Source: Nostoc mirabile CHAB5784
GTDB lineage: Bacteria > Cyanobacteriota > Cyanobacteriia > Cyanobacteriales > Nostocaceae
Direction of reading: 5' to 3'
NCBI RefSeq assembly: GCF_020829645.1
Contig: NZ_JAIVFS010000041.1
Span: 1 to 64,000, forward strand
Length of the DNA stretch: 64,000 bases
A program made the translations under genes and the position numbers. This document shows positions 23,361 to 31,692 of this stretch, piece by piece (the first letter of the stretch is position 1; each line of letters begins with the position of its first letter). Under the pieces are notes generated by a model, which saw nothing but the letters and a program-made list of their open reading frames with translations, was not told the DNA's origin and did not search any database.

Positions 23361-24176
23361 ATGAGAGAAGCACTCAATTATAACCCCACAAATGGGAAGT
23401 CTGAAGGAGAAACGAAACTCTTAGAACCTCTTGGTATTAAAGCTCCCTTAGTGCCAACTAGCATACTAGGCCAAAATTGGCTGCAAACACAAATCGTGAC
23501 TATAGAATTGGTTTGTGCTGAAATCCTGGGAAATATCACGACCGCCGCATCCACATCGAAATCTCAATCCTCAGAGAGGATGATCCCGGCAGTTGCACAA
23601 TCTCAAGAAAGAGCAATTGAAGTCAAACTAGAGTTAGAACTGCCGCAATTACCTCAAGTTTTGCAAAATTTAGCCCTCCTCAGTCCTTTGGTTATGGAAT
23701 CTGACTTTATCCATCTGCAACCTGCTACTAAAAAAAAATTAGCGCAGACTGGCCAAAAGACGGTTAAGATTGCACCGAGCGATCGCTTACCTTATTCTCC
23801 CATACCTGTTCCTAGCAGTTGGCAGGAAACCAAGCCCAACTTAAAATTATCCACTTCTATCAGGGCACCAGAAGCTTGGTCAAGCATTACTGACTTATTA
23901 GTTAACGTTGATAGCGCAGATATCGCAAATGAAGATCATGTCATGCCAGCAAATCCTTATTTGTTAAGTCAGCCACCAACTAAAACTAGAATAACTCCTC
24001 AACAGCAAACGGAAACTTTTACTCAGCAAATTACTTCTTTACGTCGCTCTTCACAAAAACCAGACCGACGTAATTTAGAACTTCTAGCTAAAGAAGTTTA
24101 TGCTTTTATTCAACAGCAATTACTAATAGAGCCAGAGTTTCACAGTCAATCTTCTTCAGGGCGACTGCCTTGGTAA
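23361..24176 (+). CDS. Conserved CIS-associated hypothetical protein (271 aa)
   Basis: I do not recognise a domain. The N-terminal half holds a short hydrophobic segment (ELVCAEILGNITT), a Pro-rich stretch (LPQLPQVLQN) and a low-complexity, probably flexible middle. The C-terminus is helical and ends LELLAKEVYAFIQQQLLIEPEFHSQSSSGRLPW; the LAxEVYxLIRQRLxxER motif recurs in proteins beside gp19-like and LysM/tube genes of eCIS loci. It sits 3 bp after the gp19-like gene and 45 bp before the adaptor gene, so it is co-transcribed. No tape-measure gene is obvious elsewhere; this protein could be considered for that role but is short. Confidence 0.65.
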   Translation: MREALNYNPTNGKSEGETKLLEPLGIKAPLVPTSILGQNWLQTQIVTIELVCAEILGNITTAASTSKSQSSERMIPAVAQSQERAIEVKLELELPQLPQVLQNLALLSPLVMESDFIHLQPATKKKLAQTGQKTVKIAPSDRLPYSPIPVPSSWQETKPNLKLSTSIRAPEAWSSITDLLVNVDSADIANEDHVMPANPYLLSQPPTKTRITPQQQTETFTQQITSLRRSSQKPDRRNLELLAKEVYAFIQQQLLIEPEFHSQSSSGRLPW

Positions 24177-24221
24177 AGACTTTCTTACAAATGCTGCAAA
24201 AGTTTCCTTGAGGAAAATTGT

Positions 24222-24734
24222 ATGTCACCTTCTAGTCTGGTTAAAGCCAAACTGATCGCCTGCGATAAAGGGATCGAAGATATCGAATTTATGTTCAACC
24301 CCATCCAGCTAGATTTTGGGCAGACGATTAGTTTAAACAAAAATCCCGGAGCAAGAACTGGTAGAGGATTACCAAAAGTGACTTTTGCCTATCCAGAGCC
24401 TTGTACACTCAACATCAGAGATATATTTTTCGATACATATGAAGATGGCACCAGCGTATTAACGTACATCAGCAAATTTCAAAAAGCCGTTGACTTCGCT
24501 CAAGCCGGAGACGGCAAGGAGAAACGCCCACCTATATATATATTTACTTGGGGAGATCAAAAGTACATACGTTGCTTTGTCACCAACATTAGCTACAGCT
24601 TAATGATGTTTCTGCCTGACGGTACACCAGTACGAGCCAAGCTAGATTTGACTTTAGAAGAAGTAGATGAATCAATTTCTCAACCTGGTATGGGTACTCC
24701 GGCAAATGTGAATCGTGGAGATAGCCGAAGATAG
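24222..24734 (+). CDS. CIS tube/adaptor protein (Pvc7-like, without LysM)
   Basis: A 170-residue protein with the start pattern of CIS tube/adaptor proteins: LVKAKLIACDKGIEDIEFMFNPIQLDFGQTIS, then ARTGRGLPKVTFAYPEPCTLNIRDIFFDTYE, VLTYISKFQKAV and PPIYIFTWGDQKYIRCFVTNISYSLMMFLPDGTPVRAKLDLTLEEV. In PVC/Afp loci this domain is usually followed by a LysM repeat; here it ends soon after. It connects the tube to the VgrG-like spike. It is preceded by a good GAGGAAA ribosome-binding site and lies just before the spike gene. Confidence 0.85.
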   Translation: MSPSSLVKAKLIACDKGIEDIEFMFNPIQLDFGQTISLNKNPGARTGRGLPKVTFAYPEPCTLNIRDIFFDTYEDGTSVLTYISKFQKAVDFAQAGDGKEKRPPIYIFTWGDQKYIRCFVTNISYSLMMFLPDGTPVRAKLDLTLEEVDESISQPGMGTPANVNRGDSRR

Positions 24735-24791
24735 GGGCAGCTGTTAAAAATTAATACTAAATAAAAACTAGTCTAAGAGAAAGAGATTGTA

Positions 24792-26939
24792 ATGGGAACT
24801 TATATTGCAGAACCAATGTTGCAGATTGATGGCAGCGATGCTTCCTCGGAACTACTTGAGGATATTCTCCAAATATCTGTCGAAGAAAGCCTGCATCAAC
24901 CTGGAATGTTTACTTTAGTCATTCGCAACGATTACTTTCCTGGTCGAGAAGAGGATTCAGCTTGGCGTTACCAAGACTTATTTGCAATTGGTAAATCAGT
25001 AAAAATTGGTTTTAAATCTAGCATTACACAAGCACAAGAATTTTCTGAGCAGGAGCAAGGTTACATTCTCCAAGGGGAAATCACAGCTATAGAAACTCAG
25101 TTCAATAGTGAATCCCAAGCACCCCTAATTATTCGCGGTTATGATACATCTCACCGCTTGCATCGGGGGCGCTTCAATCGCTCTTTTCAGAATGCTAAAG
25201 ACAGCGATATTGCCAAAAAAATTGCTGGGGAAGTGGGAATATCTATTGGCACTGTTGATGATAGTAGCGGCCCTCACGGTTTTGACGATCCTCCTGGATA
25301 TATTTTCCAGAAAAATCAGACTAATATGGAATTTTTGCACGAAAGGGCAGCCAGAATTGGCTTTGAGCTTTTCGTACAAGATAACAAACTGCACTTTTGC
25401 AAACCTACGGCAAGGGATACTTTAAACCTCAAGTGGTTAAAAAATATTCATAGTTTGGCAGTGCGTGTCACGAGTGCCGAACAAATAAATTCCGTCCAAG
25501 TCCGAGCTTGGGACTACAGCCAAAAGAAAGTAATTGTCTCTAATAAAAATGCGCCTCAAGTAGTTACAGAAATAGATTTTGGCAAAGGCAGTAGCACTAG
25601 TAACAGCTTTAGCGGTAAGCCGAGTTCGCCGACAATGATCATCGTCGATCGCCCGGTTTCAACTGTTGATGAAGCAGATGCGATCGCCCAAGGTGTATGT
25701 AACGAGATTGCTGGAGAATTCGTCCATGCCGATGCTAAAGGCGAAGGCAATCCTTTATTGCGGACAGGAAAAGTTGTAAAACTAGACGGAATGGGCAAAT
25801 ACAGCGGAAGCTATTACGTTACCCAGACCCGTCACTTATATCAAGAAGGTAGTTACACAACAGAATTTACCGTCCGAGGTCTGCGAGGAAATAATTGGTT
25901 ACCTCGTGTTACCCAAAGTAATTTGCAACCAGGTCAAACTCCTTTAGTGGGCATTGTTACTAACAATAACGATCCCCAAAAATGGGGCAGAGTAAAGGTA
26001 AAGTTTCCGACTCTGACTGAAGAACATGAAAGCAATTGGGCGAGAGTCGTGGGAACAGGAGCAGCAAGCGATCGCGGCTTTGACTGCCTGCCAGAGGTGA
26101 ATGACGAAGTACTGGTAGCTTTTGAGCATGGCGACATTCATCGCCCTTATGTAATTGGGGGAGTTTGGAACGGTAAGGATGCGCCACCAGAAACTGTGGA
26201 AAAATCGGTTGCTGATGGTAAAGTACGCCTCAGAACATTTAAAACTCGCTTAGGTCATAAACTGCAATTTGTGGAAGAGGATAAAGATAGCAGTAAATCT
26301 GGCTGTTACATGGAGACGACAAAAGCTCATAAATTTCACATGAATGATAGTGATAAGTTTGTGGAAACTAAAAGCACAGACGGTCATTATGTGCGTTTAG
26401 ACGATAAAAATAAGAATATTGAAATTAAAACAAATGGTAGTCATCAAGTGCTGATGGATGACCAAGGTAAAAAGATAAAAATTCAAACGAATGGCGGTCA
26501 TCAAATAACGATGGAGGATACTAGTAAAAAAATTGAAATTAAAACCACTAACGGTCAAAAAATAACTATGAGTGATACAAGCAATAGTATTAGCATAGAG
26601 GCACTTCAAACAATTAGTATAAAAGCGCCTATGGAAATTAAATTAGAATCAGGCCTTAGCATTATAAAAATTGCCCCCGGTGGTATTGAGATGCAAACTC
26701 CAGCCAAAATCAGTGCTGAGGCAGGAGGAATGTTAGATTTTAAGGCTGCGGGTACTGCAAATATGAAAGCTGGAGGCGCAATGTCACTTCAGTCTGGAGC
26801 TACTCTATCCGTACAGGCTGGTGCTTCTTGTAGTGTGCAATCTGGCGCAGCACTAAATTTACAAGCTGGGGCTACTGCTGCTCTAATGGCAGCTATCACT
26901 GCTAGCGTTACAGCACCTTTGATTCGACTTAATTGTTAA
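24792..26939 (+). CDS. VgrG-like spike protein (Pvc8/Afp8 type)
   Basis: A 715-residue spike. Residues 1-370 are the gp27-like hub (late control D type: FNRSFQNAKDSDIAKKIAGEVGI, GYIFQKNQTNMEFLHERAARIGFELFVQDNKLHF, YSGSYYVTQTRHLYQEG). About 382-460 form the gp5-type OB fold (LVGIVTNNNDPQKWGRVKVKFPTL, ESNWARVVGTGA, LPEVNDEVLVAFEHGDIHRPYVIGGVWNGKDAPPE). The C-terminal third is a repetitive beta-helix with TNGSHQ, TNGGHQ and TTNGQK units, then an Ala/Gly-rich region (QSGATLSVQAGAS). It has no extra enzymatic domain. It trimerises under the PAAR tip and pierces the target membrane. Confidence 0.95.
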   Translation: MGTYIAEPMLQIDGSDASSELLEDILQISVEESLHQPGMFTLVIRNDYFPGREEDSAWRYQDLFAIGKSVKIGFKSSITQAQEFSEQEQGYILQGEITAIETQFNSESQAPLIIRGYDTSHRLHRGRFNRSFQNAKDSDIAKKIAGEVGISIGTVDDSSGPHGFDDPPGYIFQKNQTNMEFLHERAARIGFELFVQDNKLHFCKPTARDTLNLKWLKNIHSLAVRVTSAEQINSVQVRAWDYSQKKVIVSNKNAPQVVTEIDFGKGSSTSNSFSGKPSSPTMIIVDRPVSTVDEADAIAQGVCNEIAGEFVHADAKGEGNPLLRTGKVVKLDGMGKYSGSYYVTQTRHLYQEGSYTTEFTVRGLRGNNWLPRVTQSNLQPGQTPLVGIVTNNNDPQKWGRVKVKFPTLTEEHESNWARVVGTGAASDRGFDCLPEVNDEVLVAFEHGDIHRPYVIGGVWNGKDAPPETVEKSVADGKVRLRTFKTRLGHKLQFVEEDKDSSKSGCYMETTKAHKFHMNDSDKFVETKSTDGHYVRLDDKNKNIEIKTNGSHQVLMDDQGKKIKIQTNGGHQITMEDTSKKIEIKTTNGQKITMSDTSNSISIEALQTISIKAPMEIKLESGLSIIKIAPGGIEMQTPAKISAEAGGMLDFKAAGTANMKAGGAMSLQSGATLSVQAGASCSVQSGAALNLQAGATAALMAAITASVTAPLIRLNC

Positions 26940-27199
26940 AAGACTTTTTACTTTTATTATGAGCTAGCAATATAGGGCGTATACCTACTAATGGCTAATA
27001 GCTGAGTAGCAAAATGCAATACATAATGAACGTTTAAAACTATCAATTTACAATAGACATCTTGCAAAAGTAACAAATGCCAAGATGTTGGGGAAAGGTG
27101 AAAGGTTAAAGGGTAAGGGAAAATTCCATCCTTTCCCCTTTACCCCTTCCCCTTTACCCCACTTCTGCAAGAAGTCCAATTAGCAAAAGGAAGATTTTA
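26940..27199. other. 260-bp gap between spike and PAAR genes
   Basis: No gene was seen. Near 27085-27165 are complementary GGGGAAAGG/CCTTTCCCC-type tracts (GGGTAAGGGAAAATTCC.. and ..CCCCTTTACCCC) forming a hairpin of the same kind as in the ISAs1 insertion at 42735-42985. A plausible AGGAAGA ribosome-binding site lies before 27200. Confidence 0.5.
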
Positions 27200-27496
27200 A
27201 TGTTACCAGTCGCACTATTAGGGGATCTGGCTAGTGGCAGTCCGATAATTGGCCCTGGAGCACCAAATGTCCTAGTTATGGGAAGACCTATAGCTTGTAT
27301 GGGAGATGCTGTAGCAGGGCCAACAATTGCTACTGGGGTATTAACTATGCCTTGTTCTGTGACTGTTCTTGCTTGCGGACGTCCTGTAGCGCACATGGGG
27401 ACTATGGCTGTAGGAGTGACTCCACCAATACCAGTGCCAGTACCAATATCCTTGCCTGTGATTGCAACCGGGGTGACGGTGTTAGTTGCACCTTAA
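27200..27496 (+). CDS. PAAR-domain tip protein
   Basis: A 98-residue PAAR protein made almost entirely of Gly/Pro/Val repeats: GDLASGSPIIGPGAPNVLVMGRPIACMGDAV, then CSVTVLACGRPVAHMGTMAVG. The spaced Cys/His residues (C-M-G-D, C-S-V, C-G, H-M-G) match the zinc-binding positions of PAAR tips. It caps the VgrG-like spike encoded just upstream and sharpens it. No effector extension is attached. Confidence 0.92.
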   Translation: MLPVALLGDLASGSPIIGPGAPNVLVMGRPIACMGDAVAGPTIATGVLTMPCSVTVLACGRPVAHMGTMAVGVTPPIPVPVPISLPVIATGVTVLVAP

Positions 27497-27687
27497 TGCG
27501 CCTTAAGTAGCTTTTAAAAACCAATTGGGTTAGGACAACTTCAGATGGTATAGGTTTTCTGCTACAAGGTTGCAACCTACATCTGTCTTAACGTTTCTTT
27601 CCGTTGCCATAACTCGACTTTTGGCTAATACTCTTGGCAGTTGCTCTCCAGTAAAGTAACGCACAGTTAGGCACTAGAGTAACCTGC

Positions 27688-28101
27688 ATGCCAGATGCAA
27701 CTAATAATCGACAATCCCACCTGGGTACAGGATGGTCATTCCCTCTACGGGTGAATGTACAGGGAAGTATCCAACTCAGTACAGCAGAGCGAAATATTGA
27801 GGAATCTATTTGGCTGATCCTGGGCACGCAATTAGGCGAACGGGTCTATCGGCCTAACTTTGGGTCGCGTCTTTCAGAATTGACTTTCGCACCGATGAAT
27901 ACTCAAACTTTACTGCTGCTGCGACTGCATGTGCAGGAGGCTTTGCAAATTTGGGAGCCGCGTATTGTTGTCGATGCAGTGCGTACTGAACCCGATCCAG
28001 TTCGGGATCGAGTAGAGATTATTTTGGAATATCACCCTAAGGGAAGCCATGATGCTCGTAGTTTGGTCTATCCCTTTTATTTGTTGCCGCGAGGGGAGTA
28101 A
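27688..28101 (+). CDS. GPW/gp25-family baseplate wedge protein
   Basis: A 137-residue protein: HLGTGWSFPLRVNVQGSIQLSTAERNIEESIWLILGTQLGERVYRPNFGSRLSELTFAPMNTQTLLLLRLHVQEALQIWEPRIVVDAVR. The gp25 hallmarks are G(T)GW.FP near the N-terminus, E..I..SI..IL.T..GER+.RP.FGS.L and the later LxxWEPRI. It links baseplate and sheath and helps initiate sheath polymerisation. It overlaps closely with the next gene: two bases separate its TAA from the GTG of baseplate J. Confidence 0.95.
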   Translation: MPDATNNRQSHLGTGWSFPLRVNVQGSIQLSTAERNIEESIWLILGTQLGERVYRPNFGSRLSELTFAPMNTQTLLLLRLHVQEALQIWEPRIVVDAVRTEPDPVRDRVEIILEYHPKGSHDARSLVYPFYLLPRGE

Positions 28102-28103
28102 TC

Positions 28104-30311
28104 GTGGAATTTGATTTTCTACCCAAGTTACCGAAGTCGGATTTAGACGATCGCACTTTTAAGGACTTAGTAGAAGAGTGCATTCTCCGCATTCCTCGTT
28201 ACTGTCCTGAATGGACAAATTACAACCCCAGCGACCCTGGAATTTCCCTGATTGAACTGTTTGCTTGGTTAACAGACCAAATGATGCTGCGGTTCAATCA
28301 AGTTCCCAGACGCAATTATGTTGCTTTTCTGGAGTTACTAGGAATTCGCTTGCAAGCACCTGTGGCCGCAAGAACTGATGTTACTTTTTATCTAAGTGCG
28401 GCTCTGCCTGAGACTTATACGATTCCTGAGGGAACAGAAATAGCAACACTGCGGACAGAAATCGAAGAAGCGATCGTCTTTAGCACCGATCGCCAGTTAG
28501 AAATTGGCAATCCCAGCATTCGTCATTTTCTCACGGCACAGATCGCAGAGGATTTTCCGCAAATATTGCGCGATCGCTTTACTGGATTGTGGACGCTCAG
28601 TTCTGATGGCCAGTGGAGCGGCAGAGAGCTAGCATTCTTTAACGAACAACCCCATACTGGCAATTGCTTTTATCTAGTGTTCGATCCAGGACAGCCTATT
28701 GACGGCAATGTCATCGCAGTTAATTTTAAGGGAGAAGCCGCCACATCTACTGGCATCAACCCAGAAGCACCGCCGCGTCGCTGGGAAGCTTGGAATGGCA
28801 GTTCTTGGGAACCAGTTTTACTGCGAGAAACAGACGATCACACTAAAGGTTTCAGTTTCAGCGAAATAGCTCGTGCTGGTGGCAATCCGCTACAAGGTGC
28901 AGATATCGTGCTACATATGCCCCAGTTTTGGCCGGTGACCCAGTTTTTAACTTATCAGGGTCGCTGGCTGCGCTGCATTTATGCTGACCGATTATTCAAT
29001 CAACCAGGCTATATTAGCTCTCCCCGAATTGTCGGTCTTTCTGTGCGCTCTATTGGCGGCAGTGTCGTAGCCAGCCAAAGCGAATTAATCGCCAATGAGC
29101 CGCTGGGAGAAAGCAATGGCAAACCTGGGCAAACATTTCAGTTAATGGGTTTTCCGGTTCTGGAGCGACGAGAAACAGAATATATCCTAGTTACTCCGCC
29201 TGGGGAACTGCCCCAAAGATGGCACGAGGTGATGGATTTTGCTAATTCAGGCCCTCAAGATCACCATTACATCATTGACTCGCGCACCGGAATCGTGCAG
29301 TTTGGCCCATTGATTCGTGAGCCGAGTCAAATTCAGCAACAGACGTTATTGCGTGCCAGATTCCAAATGACAGAACCAGCCGAGAGAGAACGCCTGTTCA
29401 ACTCAGGAATCGGAGAGGAAATAGTTAACTCTTTAGAGCGGCAATATGGGGCTGTACCGCCAAGAAGCTCCTCGATTAGTATGGTTGCCTATCGTGTTGG
29501 CGGCGGTGTGAAAGGCAATGTCCAAGTTGGTTCAATCAGAGTATTGAAAAATTCTGTGCCTTACGTTGCCAGGGTCGTCAACTACAAACCCGGACGCAAC
29601 GGGAAGAATGCTGAATCTTTAGAAGAAGCAGCAATCCGAGTGCCAGCAATGCTTCGCACTCGCGATCGCGCTGTTACTCCTGAAGATTTTGAAGCTTTAG
29701 CCATCAAAGCATCTAGCGGCGCTATTGCCCGTGCTCGCTGCTTGCCTGCCAAAACCAGTAGCGAAGCTGGTATAGTGCGCCTGCTGCTATTACCGCAAGC
29801 GAATACAGATGGAATTGCTCGGACTCAAGGTATGGAGCCAGAACAATTTGCCCTCAGCCCCCAACTGACCGAGCAAATTTTTGCCTATCTCAATGAGCGG
29901 CGACTATTGGGGGTGCAGGTACGCTTGCAAGCACCAGAGTATGTGGGAGTAGCAGTGCAAACTGAAGTAGCGCTAGAGCCAGAATATAGTAATTCTCGCG
30001 CCCAACAACAAATCCTTTCAAAATTGCAAGTTGCCCTTTACCGCTTTCTCAATCCCCTGACTGGGGGGCCAGAAGGCAAAGGCTGGCCATTCGGTCGCCC
30101 CGTTTATCCTTCAGATATTGTGACTTTGTTCCAGCAATTTTCTGCGGTTCGCTACTTGGGCGTAGTGCAGTTGTTCGAGTTACGCAAACAAGGTACAAAC
30201 TGGGTGCGATCGCTGCCGCAAAATCCAGTCATCGATCCTGGGCCATTGGGTTTAGTTTGCTCCTGGCAGAACGCCCAACTCCGCTCCGGTCACATTATTA
30301 ACTTGATTTAA
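28104..30311 (+). CDS. Baseplate J-like protein (Pvc11/Afp11 type)
   Basis: A 735-residue baseplate wedge protein beginning at GTG 28104, two bases after the gp25 stop. The N-terminus contains RIPRYCPEWTNYNPSDPGISLIELFAWLTDQMMLRFNQVPRRNYVAFLELLG, characteristic of the large eCIS baseplate J proteins. The central region includes RAFTPEDFEALA-like TPEDFEALAIKASSGAIARARCLP, and the C-terminus has RLLGVQVRLQAPEYVGVAV and YRFLNPLTGGPEGKGWPFGRPVYPSDIVTLFQ. It forms the wedges around the spike with tail protein I. Length fits the family. Confidence 0.93.
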   Translation: MEFDFLPKLPKSDLDDRTFKDLVEECILRIPRYCPEWTNYNPSDPGISLIELFAWLTDQMMLRFNQVPRRNYVAFLELLGIRLQAPVAARTDVTFYLSAALPETYTIPEGTEIATLRTEIEEAIVFSTDRQLEIGNPSIRHFLTAQIAEDFPQILRDRFTGLWTLSSDGQWSGRELAFFNEQPHTGNCFYLVFDPGQPIDGNVIAVNFKGEAATSTGINPEAPPRRWEAWNGSSWEPVLLRETDDHTKGFSFSEIARAGGNPLQGADIVLHMPQFWPVTQFLTYQGRWLRCIYADRLFNQPGYISSPRIVGLSVRSIGGSVVASQSELIANEPLGESNGKPGQTFQLMGFPVLERRETEYILVTPPGELPQRWHEVMDFANSGPQDHHYIIDSRTGIVQFGPLIREPSQIQQQTLLRARFQMTEPAERERLFNSGIGEEIVNSLERQYGAVPPRSSSISMVAYRVGGGVKGNVQVGSIRVLKNSVPYVARVVNYKPGRNGKNAESLEEAAIRVPAMLRTRDRAVTPEDFEALAIKASSGAIARARCLPAKTSSEAGIVRLLLLPQANTDGIARTQGMEPEQFALSPQLTEQIFAYLNERRLLGVQVRLQAPEYVGVAVQTEVALEPEYSNSRAQQQILSKLQVALYRFLNPLTGGPEGKGWPFGRPVYPSDIVTLFQQFSAVRYLGVVQLFELRKQGTNWVRSLPQNPVIDPGPLGLVCSWQNAQLRSGHIINLI

Positions 30312-30346
30312 CCTAAAATCTAACACCTAACGGCTAACACCTGAAA

Positions 30347-31438
30347 ATGTCCCAAGCCCGCTCTAGTTCTTCCTTATATCTGCAACTTACTCCCATGCAG
30401 ATCCCCGAAACAGCTATATCAGCGGGGATAGGAGGAGCCGATCTCCTGAGGCGCGTTGGCGCAGCCTCTCCGCAGGAGAATCGCAAAGCGTCTCTGCTTC
30501 CGGAGCATACCCCTGCTAGTAACTCCTTGGTTTTATACCCCGGAGAACCCAGTGAAATGGTAGTAAAAATTAAAAATTTGGGAACTCGGCTGTTGGAATT
30601 GCACCTAGAAAGTCAGGGGAATTTTCCAGCTTTTTGGTGTCGCACCCATATGGAAGGGCAGACAATTGCGCCCGGTCAGGAGATTTATGCATTGCTATAC
30701 TTTCGGGTGCCAGAAAATTTCTTTGAAGAAGATCGGTCTTTAGCTGCTGACGAGTCTTTAGTTCTGGATTATCGTAGCCGCATTGATGTCAGCTATACAG
30801 AGATAAATAGCGGTCAGCAAGGGTTAGAAACTGCAAGCTTCAGCTTACACGTGCGACCGCGCAGCTTGTACCTCGATTTCTTGCCAAGCATCTACCGCGA
30901 AGCAGATTTTATCGGTCGCTTTCTGCACATTTTTGAGCAAGCATTTGAACCGACAGTGGAGATTCTAGATAGCTTATCGGCTTATCTAGATCCGTTGACT
31001 GCTCCAGAAGCATTGCTACCGTTTCTGGCTTATTGGGTAGGTTGGCCAATAGACTCTGGCTGGAGCGTTATGCGCCAGCGTTATCTGATTGGTCAAGCTT
31101 TAGAGCTTTACCGTTGGCGGGGTACACGTCGCGGTTTGCGGTTATACCTGCATCTCTATACAGACTTGCCCTTAGATGAGCATCTGCCTGAAGCTCAGAA
31201 GCATATCTGTATTGAGGAAATCTTTAGTGAAGGCTTTGTTTTAGGAGGAACGCGCCTTGGAGAAGACTCGCTGCTGGGGGGTGGGCGTCCCTATCACTTT
31301 ATTGTCCACCTGCGTCTTGATCCAGGTAAGCAGGTAGATCAGAATTTGGTGCGAGAGGTGATTGAACGAGAAAAGCCAGCTTTTTGCATATACGACCTCT
31401 TCATTGAACAAAGTAATCAGGAGTTGCGTACAGACTAA
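30347..31438 (+). CDS. Tail protein I-like baseplate protein with N-terminal Ig-like domain
   Basis: A 363-residue protein. The first 17 residues are followed by a segment (about 25-55) encoded by a GC-rich repeat insertion (30420-30515). An Ig-like/NEW3-like domain spans about 60-165 (LVLYPGEPSEMVVKIKNLGTRLLELHLES, SFSLHVRPRSLYLDFLP). Then comes the Tail_P2_I-type core (SIYREADFIGRFLHIFEQAFEPTVEILDSLSAYLDPLTAPEALLPFLAYWVGWPID, YRWRGTRRGLRLYLHLYT). In Afp/PVC the equivalent (Afp12) pairs with baseplate J to make the wedge. The Ig extension at the N-terminus is like the other Ig-bearing proteins downstream and may dock them. Confidence 0.85.
   Translation: MSQARSSSSLYLQLTPMQIPETAISAGIGGADLLRRVGAASPQENRKASLLPEHTPASNSLVLYPGEPSEMVVKIKNLGTRLLELHLESQGNFPAFWCRTHMEGQTIAPGQEIYALLYFRVPENFFEEDRSLAADESLVLDYRSRIDVSYTEINSGQQGLETASFSLHVRPRSLYLDFLPSIYREADFIGRFLHIFEQAFEPTVEILDSLSAYLDPLTAPEALLPFLAYWVGWPIDSGWSVMRQRYLIGQALELYRWRGTRRGLRLYLHLYTDLPLDEHLPEAQKHICIEEIFSEGFVLGGTRLGEDSLLGGGRPYHFIVHLRLDPGKQVDQNLVREVIEREKPAFCIYDLFIEQSNQELRTD
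30420..30515. repeat. Palindromic GC-rich repeat inserted in frame
   Basis: Within the tail protein I gene, GGAGCCGATCTCCTGAGGCGCG..TCTCCGCAGGAGAATCGC contains CTCCTG/CAGGAG arms and GGAG..CTCC pairs. It resembles the intergenic repeat at 31500-31575 (CTCCTGACGGAGACGCTGCGCG). The length is compatible with the reading frame, and the encoded residues look unlike the rest of the protein. Confidence 0.6.
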
Positions 31439-31494
31439 ATTAGGACTTACGCAAAAACTCTCTCAAACCCTCTTTTCTCTGTGTCGCGCCAGTT

Positions 31495-31610
31495 GCTACC
31501 CTTCTCCTGACGGAGACGCTGCGCGAACGGGAACGCTAAGAGCGTAGCTTGCTTCCCCGTAGGGGTACAAGTCGGGGAACCGCAAGGGCGCACTGGCTTC
31601 TTTGCACCTG
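31495..31610. repeat. GC-rich dispersed repeat between tail protein I and the next CIS gene
   Basis: It contains GACGGAGACGCTGCGCGAACG, AGAGCGTAGCTTGCTTCCCCGTAGGGG and further short dyads, a repeat type scattered in Nostocales genomes. The surrounding gap (31439-31692) has near-identical AGGACTTACGCAAA / TTTGCGTAAGTCCT ends at about 31442 and 31635, which may be the true borders of a small mobile element. Confidence 0.7.
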
Positions 31611-31692
31611 GAGCGGTTGGTTGTTAAATGACCTTTGCGTAAGTCCTATAAATTCTTAAATCTCCAATCCAAAATCCAACATCCAAAATCAA

